A stretch of DNA of 25,015 nt from a virus: the IMG/VR virus record IMGVR_UViG_3300048079_000215, positions 1 through 25,015 of that record, one strand, 5' to 3'. The notes under the pieces are model-generated. The model was given only the letters and a program-made list of their open reading frames with translations, was not told the origin of the DNA and made no database searches. Positions 13,331 through 19,456 of this stretch are shown here, piece after piece; position 1 is the stretch's first letter; every line of letters begins with the position of its first letter. The position numbers and the translations under genes were made by a program.

Positions 13331-13867
13331 ATGCCAAAAATTCAATGCCCGACGTGTAAATCACCCATTTCCGGTAGAAAGGCTCATGTCATTTGCCCAT
13401 GGTGCGGGTCGGCGCTGCCTATATTATCTGTGATAAGCCCGTATGACTCAGATGGTAGGTCCAAACCTTGGCTTGTCCGAAAGGAATGGGCAGTAGCATT
13501 AGCTGCTGCGATTTTTGCGGGCTGCCTCATCAAAGTTGGCCTCACCCGAATGAGTTCGGATCAAGAAACGGATGACGCGTGGAGGCCACACGAGGCACTT
13601 GCGACTTGCCTGAGTCAGATACAGTTGCTGTCACCAGCTGGCGAGGTCCCGCCACTACCAGAGGCACAAAATCAGGGTGCTTATCCCGAATTCTATTTTG
13701 CCTGGCCAAAAGACACCCGCTACTACTCCCCCTCTGATAAAGACCTCAATGTTCCCGCTGCAACATGCAAGGGCGATCTTCGCTCCGGTCAAATTGTGGA
13801 ACTGTTTATGAACGGTCAGGACGTAACAACAGTGCTGCAGCTCGACAATTCGTCACACCGACACTGA
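13331..13867 (+). CDS. zinc-ribbon/single-TM cargo protein, paralogue of the gene at 14416
   Basis: The protein is 178 aa from ATG 13331 (MPKIQCPTCK); an in-frame start at 13313 is less likely. CPTC (C6, C9) and CPWC (C22, C25) make a zinc ribbon at the cytoplasmic N terminus. EWAVALAAAIFAGCLIKVGL (about 53-72) is one membrane helix. The extracytoplasmic domain has two Cys and EFYFAWP, VPAATCKGDLRSGQIVELFMNGQDV. The protein at 14416 has the same order of parts with EFYFAW, VPMSASCIGSVSTGEIQHLTVNGKDV. The two genes are therefore diverged paralogues, one of them outside the R2 operon. Function unknown. Confidence 0.78.
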   Translation: MPKIQCPTCKSPISGRKAHVICPWCGSALPILSVISPYDSDGRSKPWLVRKEWAVALAAAIFAGCLIKVGLTRMSSDQETDDAWRPHEALATCLSQIQLLSPAGEVPPLPEAQNQGAYPEFYFAWPKDTRYYSPSDKDLNVPAATCKGDLRSGQIVELFMNGQDVTTVLQLDNSSHRH

Positions 13868-13896
13868 CTTGGCCGTACTCTATATGCCCGTGACTA

Positions 13897-13966
13897 TTGG
13901 CTAGATTTTGGGGCCTGCGGTAGAGCTATACTCGCGCGAGCGAAACGGCACGCTTAGATGCCTCAA
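13897..13966 (+). repeat. cargo element copy R2 (promoter-like)
   Basis: TTGGCTAGATTT, TATACT 30 bp on (13927-13932), then CGCGAGCGAAACGGCACGC and AGATGC align gap-free to R1. It ends 12 bp before the start of the three-gene operon 13979-15890. Conservation is concentrated in the first 12 bp, the -10-like hexamer and the 19 bp after it, as expected for a promoter with a bound regulator. Confidence 0.65.
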
Positions 13967-13978
13967 CTCGAATAACTT

Positions 13979-14413
13979 ATGAAATACGCAGGCATCTTAG
14001 TCCTTGTCATTGGCCTTCTTCTCTGTTTATTCTCTTTGAATATGAACGTTAGCGTTGAGGTCGATTCTCAGAGCTACGGGTACGGAATCACTACTCCATC
14101 AATGCGGGTCGCTAATGCAGATCTGATGGCACAGCGTCAGAATTACCTGATTTTTTCAGGGATTCTCTCAGTAGTCGGAGCGATCCTTGCGGGTTTTGGC
14201 GCAATCGCTCCCAAGGCCATGGAAACGGCCGAGACGCAAGCTGAAATAGTTGAATTGGGAAACGAAGATCGAAGCAATGACGACCGAATCATTTTCAACA
14301 ACGGTGTTTATACCGTTGACGGATACGGCTTCGATCGAATTGAAGGCGCGCGCCTCTTTGCGGCTCAAAATCCCACCAAAGGCAGCACACATTCCCCAGC
14401 GACACAGGCATAG
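13979..14413 (+). CDS. two-helix membrane cargo protein, first gene of the R2 operon
   Basis: The 144-aa protein has hydrophobic helices at about residues 4-22 (AGILVLVIGLLLCLFSL) and about 57-78 (LIFSGILSVVGAILAGFGAI). They are separated by a polar periplasmic loop (VSVEVDSQSYGYGITTPSMRV). A cytoplasmic tail of ~65 residues includes a strand-like segment (DDRIIFNNGVYTVDGYGFDRIEGA). The two-gap spacing to the next gene (stop 14413, start 14416) implies an operon. No family is recognised. Confidence 0.72.
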   Translation: MKYAGILVLVIGLLLCLFSLNMNVSVEVDSQSYGYGITTPSMRVANADLMAQRQNYLIFSGILSVVGAILAGFGAIAPKAMETAETQAEIVELGNEDRSNDDRIIFNNGVYTVDGYGFDRIEGARLFAAQNPTKGSTHSPATQA

Positions 14414-14415
14414 AC

Positions 14416-14937
14416 ATGGCATCTATCCAGTGTTCAGGCTGCAAGGCCCATATCACCGTCCCAGGGCTGATCAACTGTCCGCGGTGCCAGACGTTCTTGG
14501 ACCCGCCTTTCCTACGCGAGCGCGCCGCCGCAGATGCTAAAGCTGCGGCCCGGGCAGCTGCCGCGAGACAGCTTTTAGGGCCGAAAGAATGGCTCGGACT
14601 AGCAGTTCTTGCGGCCGTCATCGTTGGCATGCTTTCGATCGGCTACCGAGTTCTTCAGCCAAGCGAAAGTCAGGCTCAAGATCGGAAGGTGATGTCAGCC
14701 CTCTTCGCATGCCAGCAGCGCATTACCGGACTGGCTGAGTATGGCGAAGCCGACACGCCGCCCTATTCCAAGAATTTCGGCAAGGGCGACGAGTTCTACT
14801 TCGCTTGGCAGCGGGGATCCTTCCACTTCAAGAACGGCTTCGGCGCATCTGTCCCGATGTCGGCTAGCTGCATCGGCTCCGTGTCGACGGGCGAGATTCA
14901 GCATTTGACTGTGAATGGCAAAGACGTCATCTCTTGA
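14416..14937 (+). CDS. zinc-ribbon/single-TM cargo protein, second gene of the R2 operon
   Basis: The 173-aa protein has an N-terminal zinc ribbon with CSGC (C6, C9) and CPRC (C21, C24). An Ala/Arg-rich helix (RERAAADAKAAARAAAARQL) links it to a membrane helix about 59-77 (WLGLAVLAAVIVGMLSIGY). The outer domain carries two Cys and the EFYFAW and GEIQHLTVNGKDV motifs shared with the paralogue at 13331. The stop overlaps the next start (TTGA), so it is coupled to the 318-aa protein. This places a cytoplasmic metal-binding head and an outside domain on one anchor, an arrangement suited to sensing. Function is unknown. Confidence 0.78.
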   Translation: MASIQCSGCKAHITVPGLINCPRCQTFLDPPFLRERAAADAKAAARAAAARQLLGPKEWLGLAVLAAVIVGMLSIGYRVLQPSESQAQDRKVMSALFACQQRITGLAEYGEADTPPYSKNFGKGDEFYFAWQRGSFHFKNGFGASVPMSASCIGSVSTGEIQHLTVNGKDVIS

Positions 14938-15890
14938 CCACGATTTCATCGTCCAACGAACAAGAACAACGAGCTATTGATAAAATGATCGACATGAGCT
15001 CCACGCATTTTTCCATCAAGTATGATGGCCCTGCCCTCGCTACCCATGAGATGGATGTTCATGAGCTGGCGCCCGCACTTATGGCTCTCTCGGAGATGAT
15101 TAAGTCTGCGAACCAAGCGTTATATGGCGATAAAGCAGACGTCAAAGTGCAGGTTAAGGGTTCGTTCAAAGGCGGTTCATTCGGCATTGATCTTACCGCT
15201 GTTCAAACGCTCTACCAACAGATCACGTCTGTACTCGCCGGGCAAGGGCCGACTGCTTTTGCGAACCTAATGACGCTCTTGGCAGCGCTCGGGCTAGTCG
15301 GCGGTGGAGGGCTGCTTGCGCTGCTTGTACAACTCCAGGGCAGGAAACCCATCAGGATTGAGAACCAAGATAACAACACTGTTTTCATCATGACCGATGA
15401 AATTTCGACCGAGCGGATCGAGGTTGACTTGGCGACGGGTAAGCTTTGGAAAGATAAGGCTGTCCGTAAGAGTCTTCAGCAGGTACTGCGCCCCCTTTCA
15501 CAAGAGGGGATCGACACCTTTGCAGCGGGACGTTCTCAGGTGCCAGAGCTTGTCATTACAAGTGCACAGTCACAATGGTTCATATTTGATGAGGCCGCAG
15601 TAGAGCTGACCTCTAGCATCATCGAGCAAGTTTGCCACATCGAGTCAGTCCCCTTTAAAAATGACAACAAGTGGAAGCTCAACAATGGGCAGACCATCTA
15701 CGCGTTCATGGAAGACGCGTCATTTCTTGCGGCCGTAAATGAAGGGACCATCCGGTTTGGCAGCGGTGATCGACTTACGGTCAGCATGAAGGTGGTTCAG
15801 TACGAGAAGAATGGGAAGCTTGAAACATCCTTTCACGTGCTCCAAGTTTTGGACCACCATATCGGCACGCAGCACTCATTATGGCCCTAG
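14934..15890 (+). CDS. 318-aa cargo protein of unknown function with Gly-rich hydrophobic segment
   Basis: The protein starts at TTG 14934, overlapping the upstream TGA, or at ATG 14985 (MIDMSSTHFSIKYDGPAL). The N-terminal domain (FSIKYDGPALATHEMDVHELAPALMALSEMIKSANQALYGD, VKVQVKGSFKGGSFGIDL) matches a widespread family of uncharacterised proteins that I recall from phages and islands. Next comes a hydrophobic Gly-rich stretch at about 110-134 (LMTLLAALGLVGGGGLLALLV), then a basic GRKPI and a mixed alpha/beta C-terminal half with DRLTVSMKVVQYEKNGKLETSFHVLQV. It is the last gene of a three-gene operon with two membrane proteins. A role in superinfection exclusion is my inference from position only. 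Confidence 0.8.
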   Translation: MTTISSSNEQEQRAIDKMIDMSSTHFSIKYDGPALATHEMDVHELAPALMALSEMIKSANQALYGDKADVKVQVKGSFKGGSFGIDLTAVQTLYQQITSVLAGQGPTAFANLMTLLAALGLVGGGGLLALLVQLQGRKPIRIENQDNNTVFIMTDEISTERIEVDLATGKLWKDKAVRKSLQQVLRPLSQEGIDTFAAGRSQVPELVITSAQSQWFIFDEAAVELTSSIIEQVCHIESVPFKNDNKWKLNNGQTIYAFMEDASFLAAVNEGTIRFGSGDRLTVSMKVVQYEKNGKLETSFHVLQVLDHHIGTQHSLWP

Positions 15891-16273
15891 CCGCGCAGCG
15901 CCTCTTTTCTGCGCACATAGTTCCGTCGTGGCCGGCGCAGAACAAAACCGTGCACCGCATGGATGGGTGCCAGACTTTGCTCCTGGCTTGAGCCCAGCTG
16001 AGCCAGTACAACCTCTGACTGCGCAATTTGCAGTCGATTGTCTATTCCTGTCAAGCCGCGGCGAGCTTTGTTCGCGGTCGACCGACTGGCGCGTGCAACG
16101 CGGGCCATGAGGTCTGCAAGCATGACTTTCGTGATCTCGACGTTGCCATAACGGGCCGGCCAGCCTGATACCAGCGGGTATGGGATCCCGAAGGCCTCAG
16201 CCTCTATACGGGTCAGCGACTTTACTTCTCCTCGTCCCTTGAGGTAGACCGCTATGGTCAATTTTTGCGACAT
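15887..16273 (-). CDS. conserved phage hypothetical protein
   Basis: The 128-aa protein has AGGAAAAAGG seven bases before the ATG. Residues 4-75 (KLTIAVYLKGRGEVKSLTRIEAEAFGIPYPLVSGWPARYGNVEIT...ADLMARVARASRSTANKARRGL) resemble a small family I remember from Oxalobacteraceae and other Burkholderiales prophages: a strand-rich start, EAEAFGIPYPL, then a basic helix. The C terminus is basic. The stop overlaps the opposing gene's stop (CTAG, 15887-15890). Three 10-bp direct repeats lie just upstream. Function unknown. Confidence 0.65.
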   Translation of the reverse strand: MSQKLTIAVYLKGRGEVKSLTRIEAEAFGIPYPLVSGWPARYGNVEITKVMLADLMARVARASRSTANKARRGLTGIDNRLQIAQSEVVLAQLGSSQEQSLAPIHAVHGFVLRRPRRNYVRRKEALRG

Positions 16274-16308
16274 TTTCGGGCCTTTTTCCTACGCACCCTC
16301 TATAGGTA

Positions 16309-16339
16309 CTGTTCAGGTTCTGTTCTTGGCTGTTCAGGT
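16309..16339 (+). repeat. three helically phased direct repeats CTGTTCAGGT-like
   Basis: CTGTTCAGGT (16309-16318), CTGTTCTTGG (16320-16329) and CTGTTCAGGT (16330-16339) recur every 10-11 bp, one turn of DNA. They lie 36-66 bp upstream of the minus-strand gene starting at 16273 and immediately before the structured block. A regulator binding one face of the helix would explain the phasing. Confidence 0.5.
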
Positions 16340-16344
16340 AGGTG

Positions 16345-16620
16345 TTTTTAAGTTGTTGGCTTTGCTTTATCCCAGCGGAGCCTCGGTTCCAGAGCGTAGC
16401 CCTCCCTAAAGCGGTCGACGTTTATCGACCTCCGTGGTGGGCTACCGCATCCCATGCTTTCGCCTTCGGACACTTTCGCTTGTTCGCAGACTTCCCAGGC
16501 ATCTCTACCTGTCCCCCGGCGCGCTCTACGATCCACCCACGCGTTGCCCTTCCGGTCGTCCTTGGCACTTGAGCCTGAGCGTCGGCGGTTTCCCCTCCCT
16601 GCCCCAAGCCTGCAGTCGAA
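16345..16620 (+). ncRNA. putative large structured RNA (possible orphan HEARO/omega-RNA-like)
   Basis: This ~275-bp stretch is GC-rich between AT-rich flanks and has no credible ORF. The frames that stay open read as Arg/Pro/Ser-rich noise. It is packed with complementary segments. A closing pair joins GGCTT 16358-16362 with AAGCC 16606-16610. GTAGCCC 16396-16402 pairs with GGGCTAC 16439-16445 and encloses the hairpin GGTCGA (16413-16418)/TCGACC (16425-16430). GCAT/ATGC lies at 16447-16457 and CAGG/CCTG at 16496-16511. The strand is uncertain: plus gives CUUCGG-type loops, minus gives GCGAAAGC GNRA loops. From memory the GGCTACCGCATCC...GCTTTCGCC core recalls HEARO RNAs, the IscB guide RNAs, but no iscB is present. 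Confidence 0.45.
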
Positions 16621-16653
16621 AATTCTTAAGTGACGAAATAATTTTATCACGAA

Positions 16654-16704
16654 CTTTAGCAAACTAAAGAAAGTTCTTGTGCTGTTTTATTTAGTAGGCT
16701 AAAG
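16654..16704. promoter_or_regulatory. second operator pair, OL-like
   Basis: CTTTAG-CAAA-CTAAAG (16654-16669) and ATTTAG-TAGG-CTAAAG (16689-16704) are the same 16-bp operator as O1 and O3 beside cro. They stand in front of the rightward operon, 6.8 kb away. The second site covers the -10 of the promoter at 16677-16705, so repressor binding would shut that operon off. Confidence 0.78.
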
Positions 16705-16705
16705 T
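16677..16705 (+). promoter_or_regulatory. rightward early promoter
   Basis: TTGTGC (16677-16682), a 17-bp spacer and TAAAGT (16700-16705) mirror the cro promoter in spacing and -10 context. The predicted start near 16712 leaves a leader of about 75 nt before the first gene at 16787, unlike the leaderless arrangement at cro. Confidence 0.6.
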
Positions 16706-16786
16706 ATTCATCAACTGCACTAGCTGAGCGCATGCCAGCTGCAAGACCAACACGCTGGGCAGACCGGCGCAACACAGGAGAACAAG

Positions 16787-17077
16787 ATGGACATCACCGG
16801 CATCAGCAAACCAGCACTGCTCGCAGCGCTGTTCAGCGCATCGAAGCAACAAGGCCTGGGCTTCATGGACCAGCGCGGCGCAGCCCCGATGACCGAAGAG
16901 GACGCAGCTGCGGTAATCGAGCAGCAGGGCCTGCACTTCGACTACCTGCGCGGCCGGGTCATGAAGATCGGCATCGATGGCGACACGCTTAATCCTCGCC
17001 TGTATGACCGCGACAACGGTGCAGGCGCCGCCGAGCGCGCAGTTGCGTCCTTGCGTGCTACTGCAAGTGCCGCATGA
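16787..17077 (+). CDS. conserved phage hypothetical protein, first gene of the rightward operon
   Basis: The 96-aa protein has AGGAGA before its ATG. The sequence LLAALFSASKQQGLGFMDQRGAAPMTEEDAAAVIEQQGLHFDYLRGRVMKIGIDG...LYDRDNGAGAAERAV follows a small family often found in early regions of Burkholderiales and enterobacterial phages. Its constant parts are ALxxAS..QGLGF, a helix, FDYLxGRVMK and YDRDNGxGAA. Function is not known. The stop overlaps the next start as ATGA. Confidence 0.75.
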   Translation: MDITGISKPALLAALFSASKQQGLGFMDQRGAAPMTEEDAAAVIEQQGLHFDYLRGRVMKIGIDGDTLNPRLYDRDNGAGAAERAVASLRATASAA

Positions 17078-17550
17078 CCCAGCAGTACGACCAGGATTAC
17101 CTGAAGCAGGCAATCGCCGACGAGCGCGAGATTGCGCGACTTGACCTGCGCGTGCGCACCTCGATGCCCGGCGGCCTGGGTCTCTCGATCGACTCAAACG
17201 TTTACCTGATGACGGGCCGTGTCGGCAGCGGCAGCGGCATTCGCACAAGCGAGATCATGTCGAAGTGGCGGCGCGACCCGCGGGCCGCTGGCGCGCTCGC
17301 CATCAAGCATGCGCTGAACATCAAACACGACCCCGACGAGTACTTGGTGACCGTGGGATACGGCCCTGGCCGACGCGGCGTCACTGAGCACTACGGCTCC
17401 CACCCCAACCGGGACGCCGCGACGATGGCCGCAATCACCCGCGCCACCCTGCAGAAGCTCACCGAAGAACGCGACGAAGCTGCCGCGCTCAACCCTACTC
17501 GCTCGAAGCCGAGCCGTCAGCCCGTCGCGCGGGCCAAATCAAAAACTTGA
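17074..17550 (+). CDS. phage hypothetical protein
   Basis: In this 158-aa protein a charged N-terminal helix (QQYDQDYLKQAIADEREIARLDL) precedes a Gly/Ser-rich segment and KWRRDPRAAGALAIKHALNIKHDPDEYLVTVGYG. A helix (AATMAAITRATLQKLTEERDEAAAL) and a Lys/Arg-rich tail (KPSRQPVARAKSK) end it. The basic tail suggests nucleic-acid contact. It is coupled to the preceding gene by ATGA. No family is recognised. Confidence 0.65.
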   Translation: MTQQYDQDYLKQAIADEREIARLDLRVRTSMPGGLGLSIDSNVYLMTGRVGSGSGIRTSEIMSKWRRDPRAAGALAIKHALNIKHDPDEYLVTVGYGPGRRGVTEHYGSHPNRDAATMAAITRATLQKLTEERDEAAALNPTRSKPSRQPVARAKSKT

Positions 17551-17557
17551 GGTCCCG

Positions 17558-17683
17558 ATGATTCGCTTTTTACTTTTCTTTGGCATGGACTGGGCCGAGC
17601 GCCACTCGGGCGTGATGCTCGCTTTGCTGGCCCTGCTGATCTGCCTGGCCGGCGCAATCGATCCGATCGCGCCACACCTGTAA
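17558..17683 (+). CDS. 41-aa single-helix membrane protein
   Basis: This short ORF (MIRFLLFFGMDWAERHSG, then a hydrophobic helix VMLALLALLICLAGAI, ending IAPHL) has GAGG five bases before its ATG and fills the gap between two operon genes. Codons are GC-rich at third positions. Miniproteins of this type are common in phage early operons, but the function is unknown. Confidence 0.55.
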   Translation: MIRFLLFFGMDWAERHSGVMLALLALLICLAGAIDPIAPHL

Positions 17684-17711
17684 CTGACTTCCCGATAACG
17701 AAGGAACCACG

Positions 17712-18611
17712 ATGTTTTTCCGAAACCTCCAGATCTACCGCCTGCCGGCGCCGTATGCGATGACCGCCGACGCGCTGGCCTGCGCACTCACGATCCAGGC
17801 GTTCACGCCGGCGTCGAGCAGCGAGCTGCTGCGTCAAGGGTGGCAGTCGCCACGCGGCGCCGGCATGCCGCTCGTGCACGCAGTGAACGGCCAGCTCCTC
17901 CTGCAGCTCATTACCGAGAAGAAGGTGCTGCCAGCAAAGGTAATCAACCAGGTCGCCGCGGCGCGCGCCGATGAGATGGAAGAGCAGCAAGGGTTCCGCC
18001 CGGGGAAGAAGGCTATGCGTGAGTTGAAAGAGCGCGTTGCCGACGAGCTGCTGCCACGCGCGTTCCCGATCCGCTCGGCGGTGCTCGTGTGGATCGATCC
18101 GGTCAATGGCTGGCTCGTGGTCGATGCGTCGGGCCCGGCCAAGGCTGACGACGTCGTCAAGCTGCTGCTCAAGGCAGTCGACAAGATGCCGCTGGAATCG
18201 CTACGCGTGCAGCGTTCGCCGGTGGCCGTGATGACTGGCTGGCTCGAAGCCGATGAAGCGCCGTACGGCTTTACGATCGACCAGGATGCGACGCTGCGCG
18301 CTACCGGAGAGAGCCGTGCCCAGGTCGGGTACAAGCGCCACACTCTGGACCCACAGGACACCCGGCGCCACATCGCCGCTGGCAAACAGTGCACGCGCCT
18401 CGCGCTGACGTGGAACGACCGCATCAGCTTCGTACTGGACGAATCGCTGGCTATCAAGAGCATCAAACCGCTGGACGTGCTCAAGGAGGGTGCAATTGGC
18501 GTGCATGACGCCGACGAACGCTTTGACAGCGACTTCGCTCTCATGTCGGGTGAGCTGGCCAAGCTGCTGGCGGACCTGGTCGAAGCGATGGGCGGTGAGG
18601 CGCGAGCATGA
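17712..18611 (+). CDS. rdgC: RdgC-type recombination-associated protein
   Basis: The 299-aa protein is close to the ~303-residue E. coli RdgC. It starts MFFRNLQIYRLP, the near-universal RdgC N terminus. It continues with GWQSPRG, a KKVLPAKVINQVAAARADEMEEQQGFRPGKKAMRELKERVADELLPRAF block (about 70-118) and WIDPVNGWLVVDASGPAKADDVVKLL. RdgC forms a ring dimer on double-stranded DNA and limits RecA filament activity. A phage copy could protect replicating phage DNA or adjust RecA, which also matters for the CI self-cleavage and for the Ref-like nuclease encoded in the other arm. It is coupled to the next gene by ATGA. Confidence 0.93.
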   Translation: MFFRNLQIYRLPAPYAMTADALACALTIQAFTPASSSELLRQGWQSPRGAGMPLVHAVNGQLLLQLITEKKVLPAKVINQVAAARADEMEEQQGFRPGKKAMRELKERVADELLPRAFPIRSAVLVWIDPVNGWLVVDASGPAKADDVVKLLLKAVDKMPLESLRVQRSPVAVMTGWLEADEAPYGFTIDQDATLRATGESRAQVGYKRHTLDPQDTRRHIAAGKQCTRLALTWNDRISFVLDESLAIKSIKPLDVLKEGAIGVHDADERFDSDFALMSGELAKLLADLVEAMGGEARA

Positions 18612-18781
18612 AGCGTCGCGCACGGCGCGCACCTAGCGCCGATTTGCAGACGTGGACGCCAGCCGACCGCACGGCTATCCAGCAGTCTCGCGTCAATGTG
18701 CAGTCTAGCCGCCACCAGCGCGCGGTGGCGATTGAAAAGGCTTTCGCCGCAGCGCGGCCAACGGAACCGAGGAAACCATGA
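18608..18781 (+). CDS. 57-aa basic protein, unknown
   Basis: The ATG overlaps the rdgC stop (ATGA) and the TGA overlaps the next start (ATGA). The sequence MKRRARRAPSADLQTWTPADRTAIQQSRVNVQSS...AVAIEKAFAAARPTEPRKP is highly basic, with Arg clusters at both ends. The double 4-nt coupling supports translation. Nothing points to a specific function; DNA or RNA binding is possible from charge. Confidence 0.6.
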   Translation: MKRRARRAPSADLQTWTPADRTAIQQSRVNVQSSRHQRAVAIEKAFAAARPTEPRKP

Positions 18782-19200
18782 GCGACAGTTTGCAAGTACA
18801 CCCAGTCATTCGCGAGGGCGAGAGCATCATCCCCGCGGCCGATAACCGCGACATGATGCGCCGCCTCGACGACCAATCGCTGCCCAGCGCACCGCTGGAC
18901 TGGGGCAATGACGGCACGCCGCTGCCGCCGTCGAGCATCGTCTACCTTTACCGACCGCACGCAGGCGGCTTCGCCCTATGGTCCGAAATCAGGACCCAAG
19001 AGCGCCTGGCCGAAGTGCAGGCATCGCCCGGCCACTTCGAGCTGCGCGTGCTGTTCACGGTCCCCGTTGAGGATCTGGCGCGCGGCGCGCTTGTGCCGAT
19101 CATGGAAGCGCGCCTGCGCCTGGACCGCATCAAGAAAGCCACCGACCAGGCCATCTCCGGCATGCACGACGTGATTCGCGAACTGGCGGTGAAGCCATGA
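18778..19200 (+). CDS. phage hypothetical protein
   Basis: The 140-aa protein starts in overlap with the small basic gene. The N terminus is polar (SLQVHPVIREGESIIPAADNRDMMRRLDDQ). The middle (SSIVYLYRPHAGGFALWSEIRTQERLAEVQASPGHFELRVLFTVP) is strand-rich, and a C-terminal helix follows (DRIKKATDQAISGMHDVIREL). No family is recognised and no catalytic residues stand out. Its stop is shared with the next gene's ATGA. Confidence 0.65.
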   Translation: MSDSLQVHPVIREGESIIPAADNRDMMRRLDDQSLPSAPLDWGNDGTPLPPSSIVYLYRPHAGGFALWSEIRTQERLAEVQASPGHFELRVLFTVPVEDLARGALVPIMEARLRLDRIKKATDQAISGMHDVIRELAVKP

Positions 19201-19298
19201 GCGAGCACCGCCTGCGGGTCATCAAATGGAAGTGCGCGCTCGTCGTGCTGTATTGCGCCGCATGCGCCTGGGCGATCACCCACGGGTGGGCGCTGTGA
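19197..19298 (+). CDS. 33-aa single-helix membrane protein
   Basis: ATGA overlap with the upstream stop and GTGA overlap with the downstream gene frame this short ORF. After a basic start (MSEHRLRVIKWK) comes one hydrophobic, Cys-containing helix (CALVVLYCAACAWAITHGWAL). Coupling on both sides is the main evidence for translation. Function unknown. Confidence 0.5.
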   Translation: MSEHRLRVIKWKCALVVLYCAACAWAITHGWAL

Positions 19299-19456
19299 CC
19301 TTCGAAGAATTGCGCATCACCTACCAGTGCCCCGAGCAGATGGCCCGCGATCTTTTCGCTCAGGTCGCGCTCGAGCAGGCACTCCGCGCCAAGGCCGAAA
19401 ACAAACTGAACCCGCCGGCACCGCGCCGCGCCCACCGAGACCCAGAGGAAGACTGA
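19295..19456 (+). CDS. 53-aa protein, GTG start, unknown
   Basis: GTG 19295 overlaps the preceding TGA. The sequence begins VTFEELRITYQCPEQMARDLFAQVALEQALRAKAENKL, a helix-turn-helix-like short domain, and ends in a Pro/Arg/Glu tail. TGA and the next ATG share one base (TGATG at 19454-19458). It is probably a small regulator or adaptor, but that rests on shape only. Confidence 0.5.
   Translation: MTFEELRITYQCPEQMARDLFAQVALEQALRAKAENKLNPPAPRRAHRDPEED

Noticed and set aside
14515-14545. CGCGAG...AGATGC inside the gene at 14416 as a fourth copy of the cargo element
   Set aside because: It lies in coding sequence, lacks the TATACT hexamer at the right distance and the spacing differs.
16348-16631. 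TTAAGT direct repeats at 16348-16353 and 16626-16631 as target-site duplication around the structured block
   Set aside because: A 6-bp match is expected by chance at this scale, and IscB-type elements of the IS200/IS605 group do not make target duplications.
16348-16662. Open frames on both strands through the structured block (104 aa minus, 76-77 aa plus)
   Set aside because: Their products are Arg/Pro/Ser-rich without domain pattern, they overlap each other, and the region's complementary segments explain the base composition better than coding.
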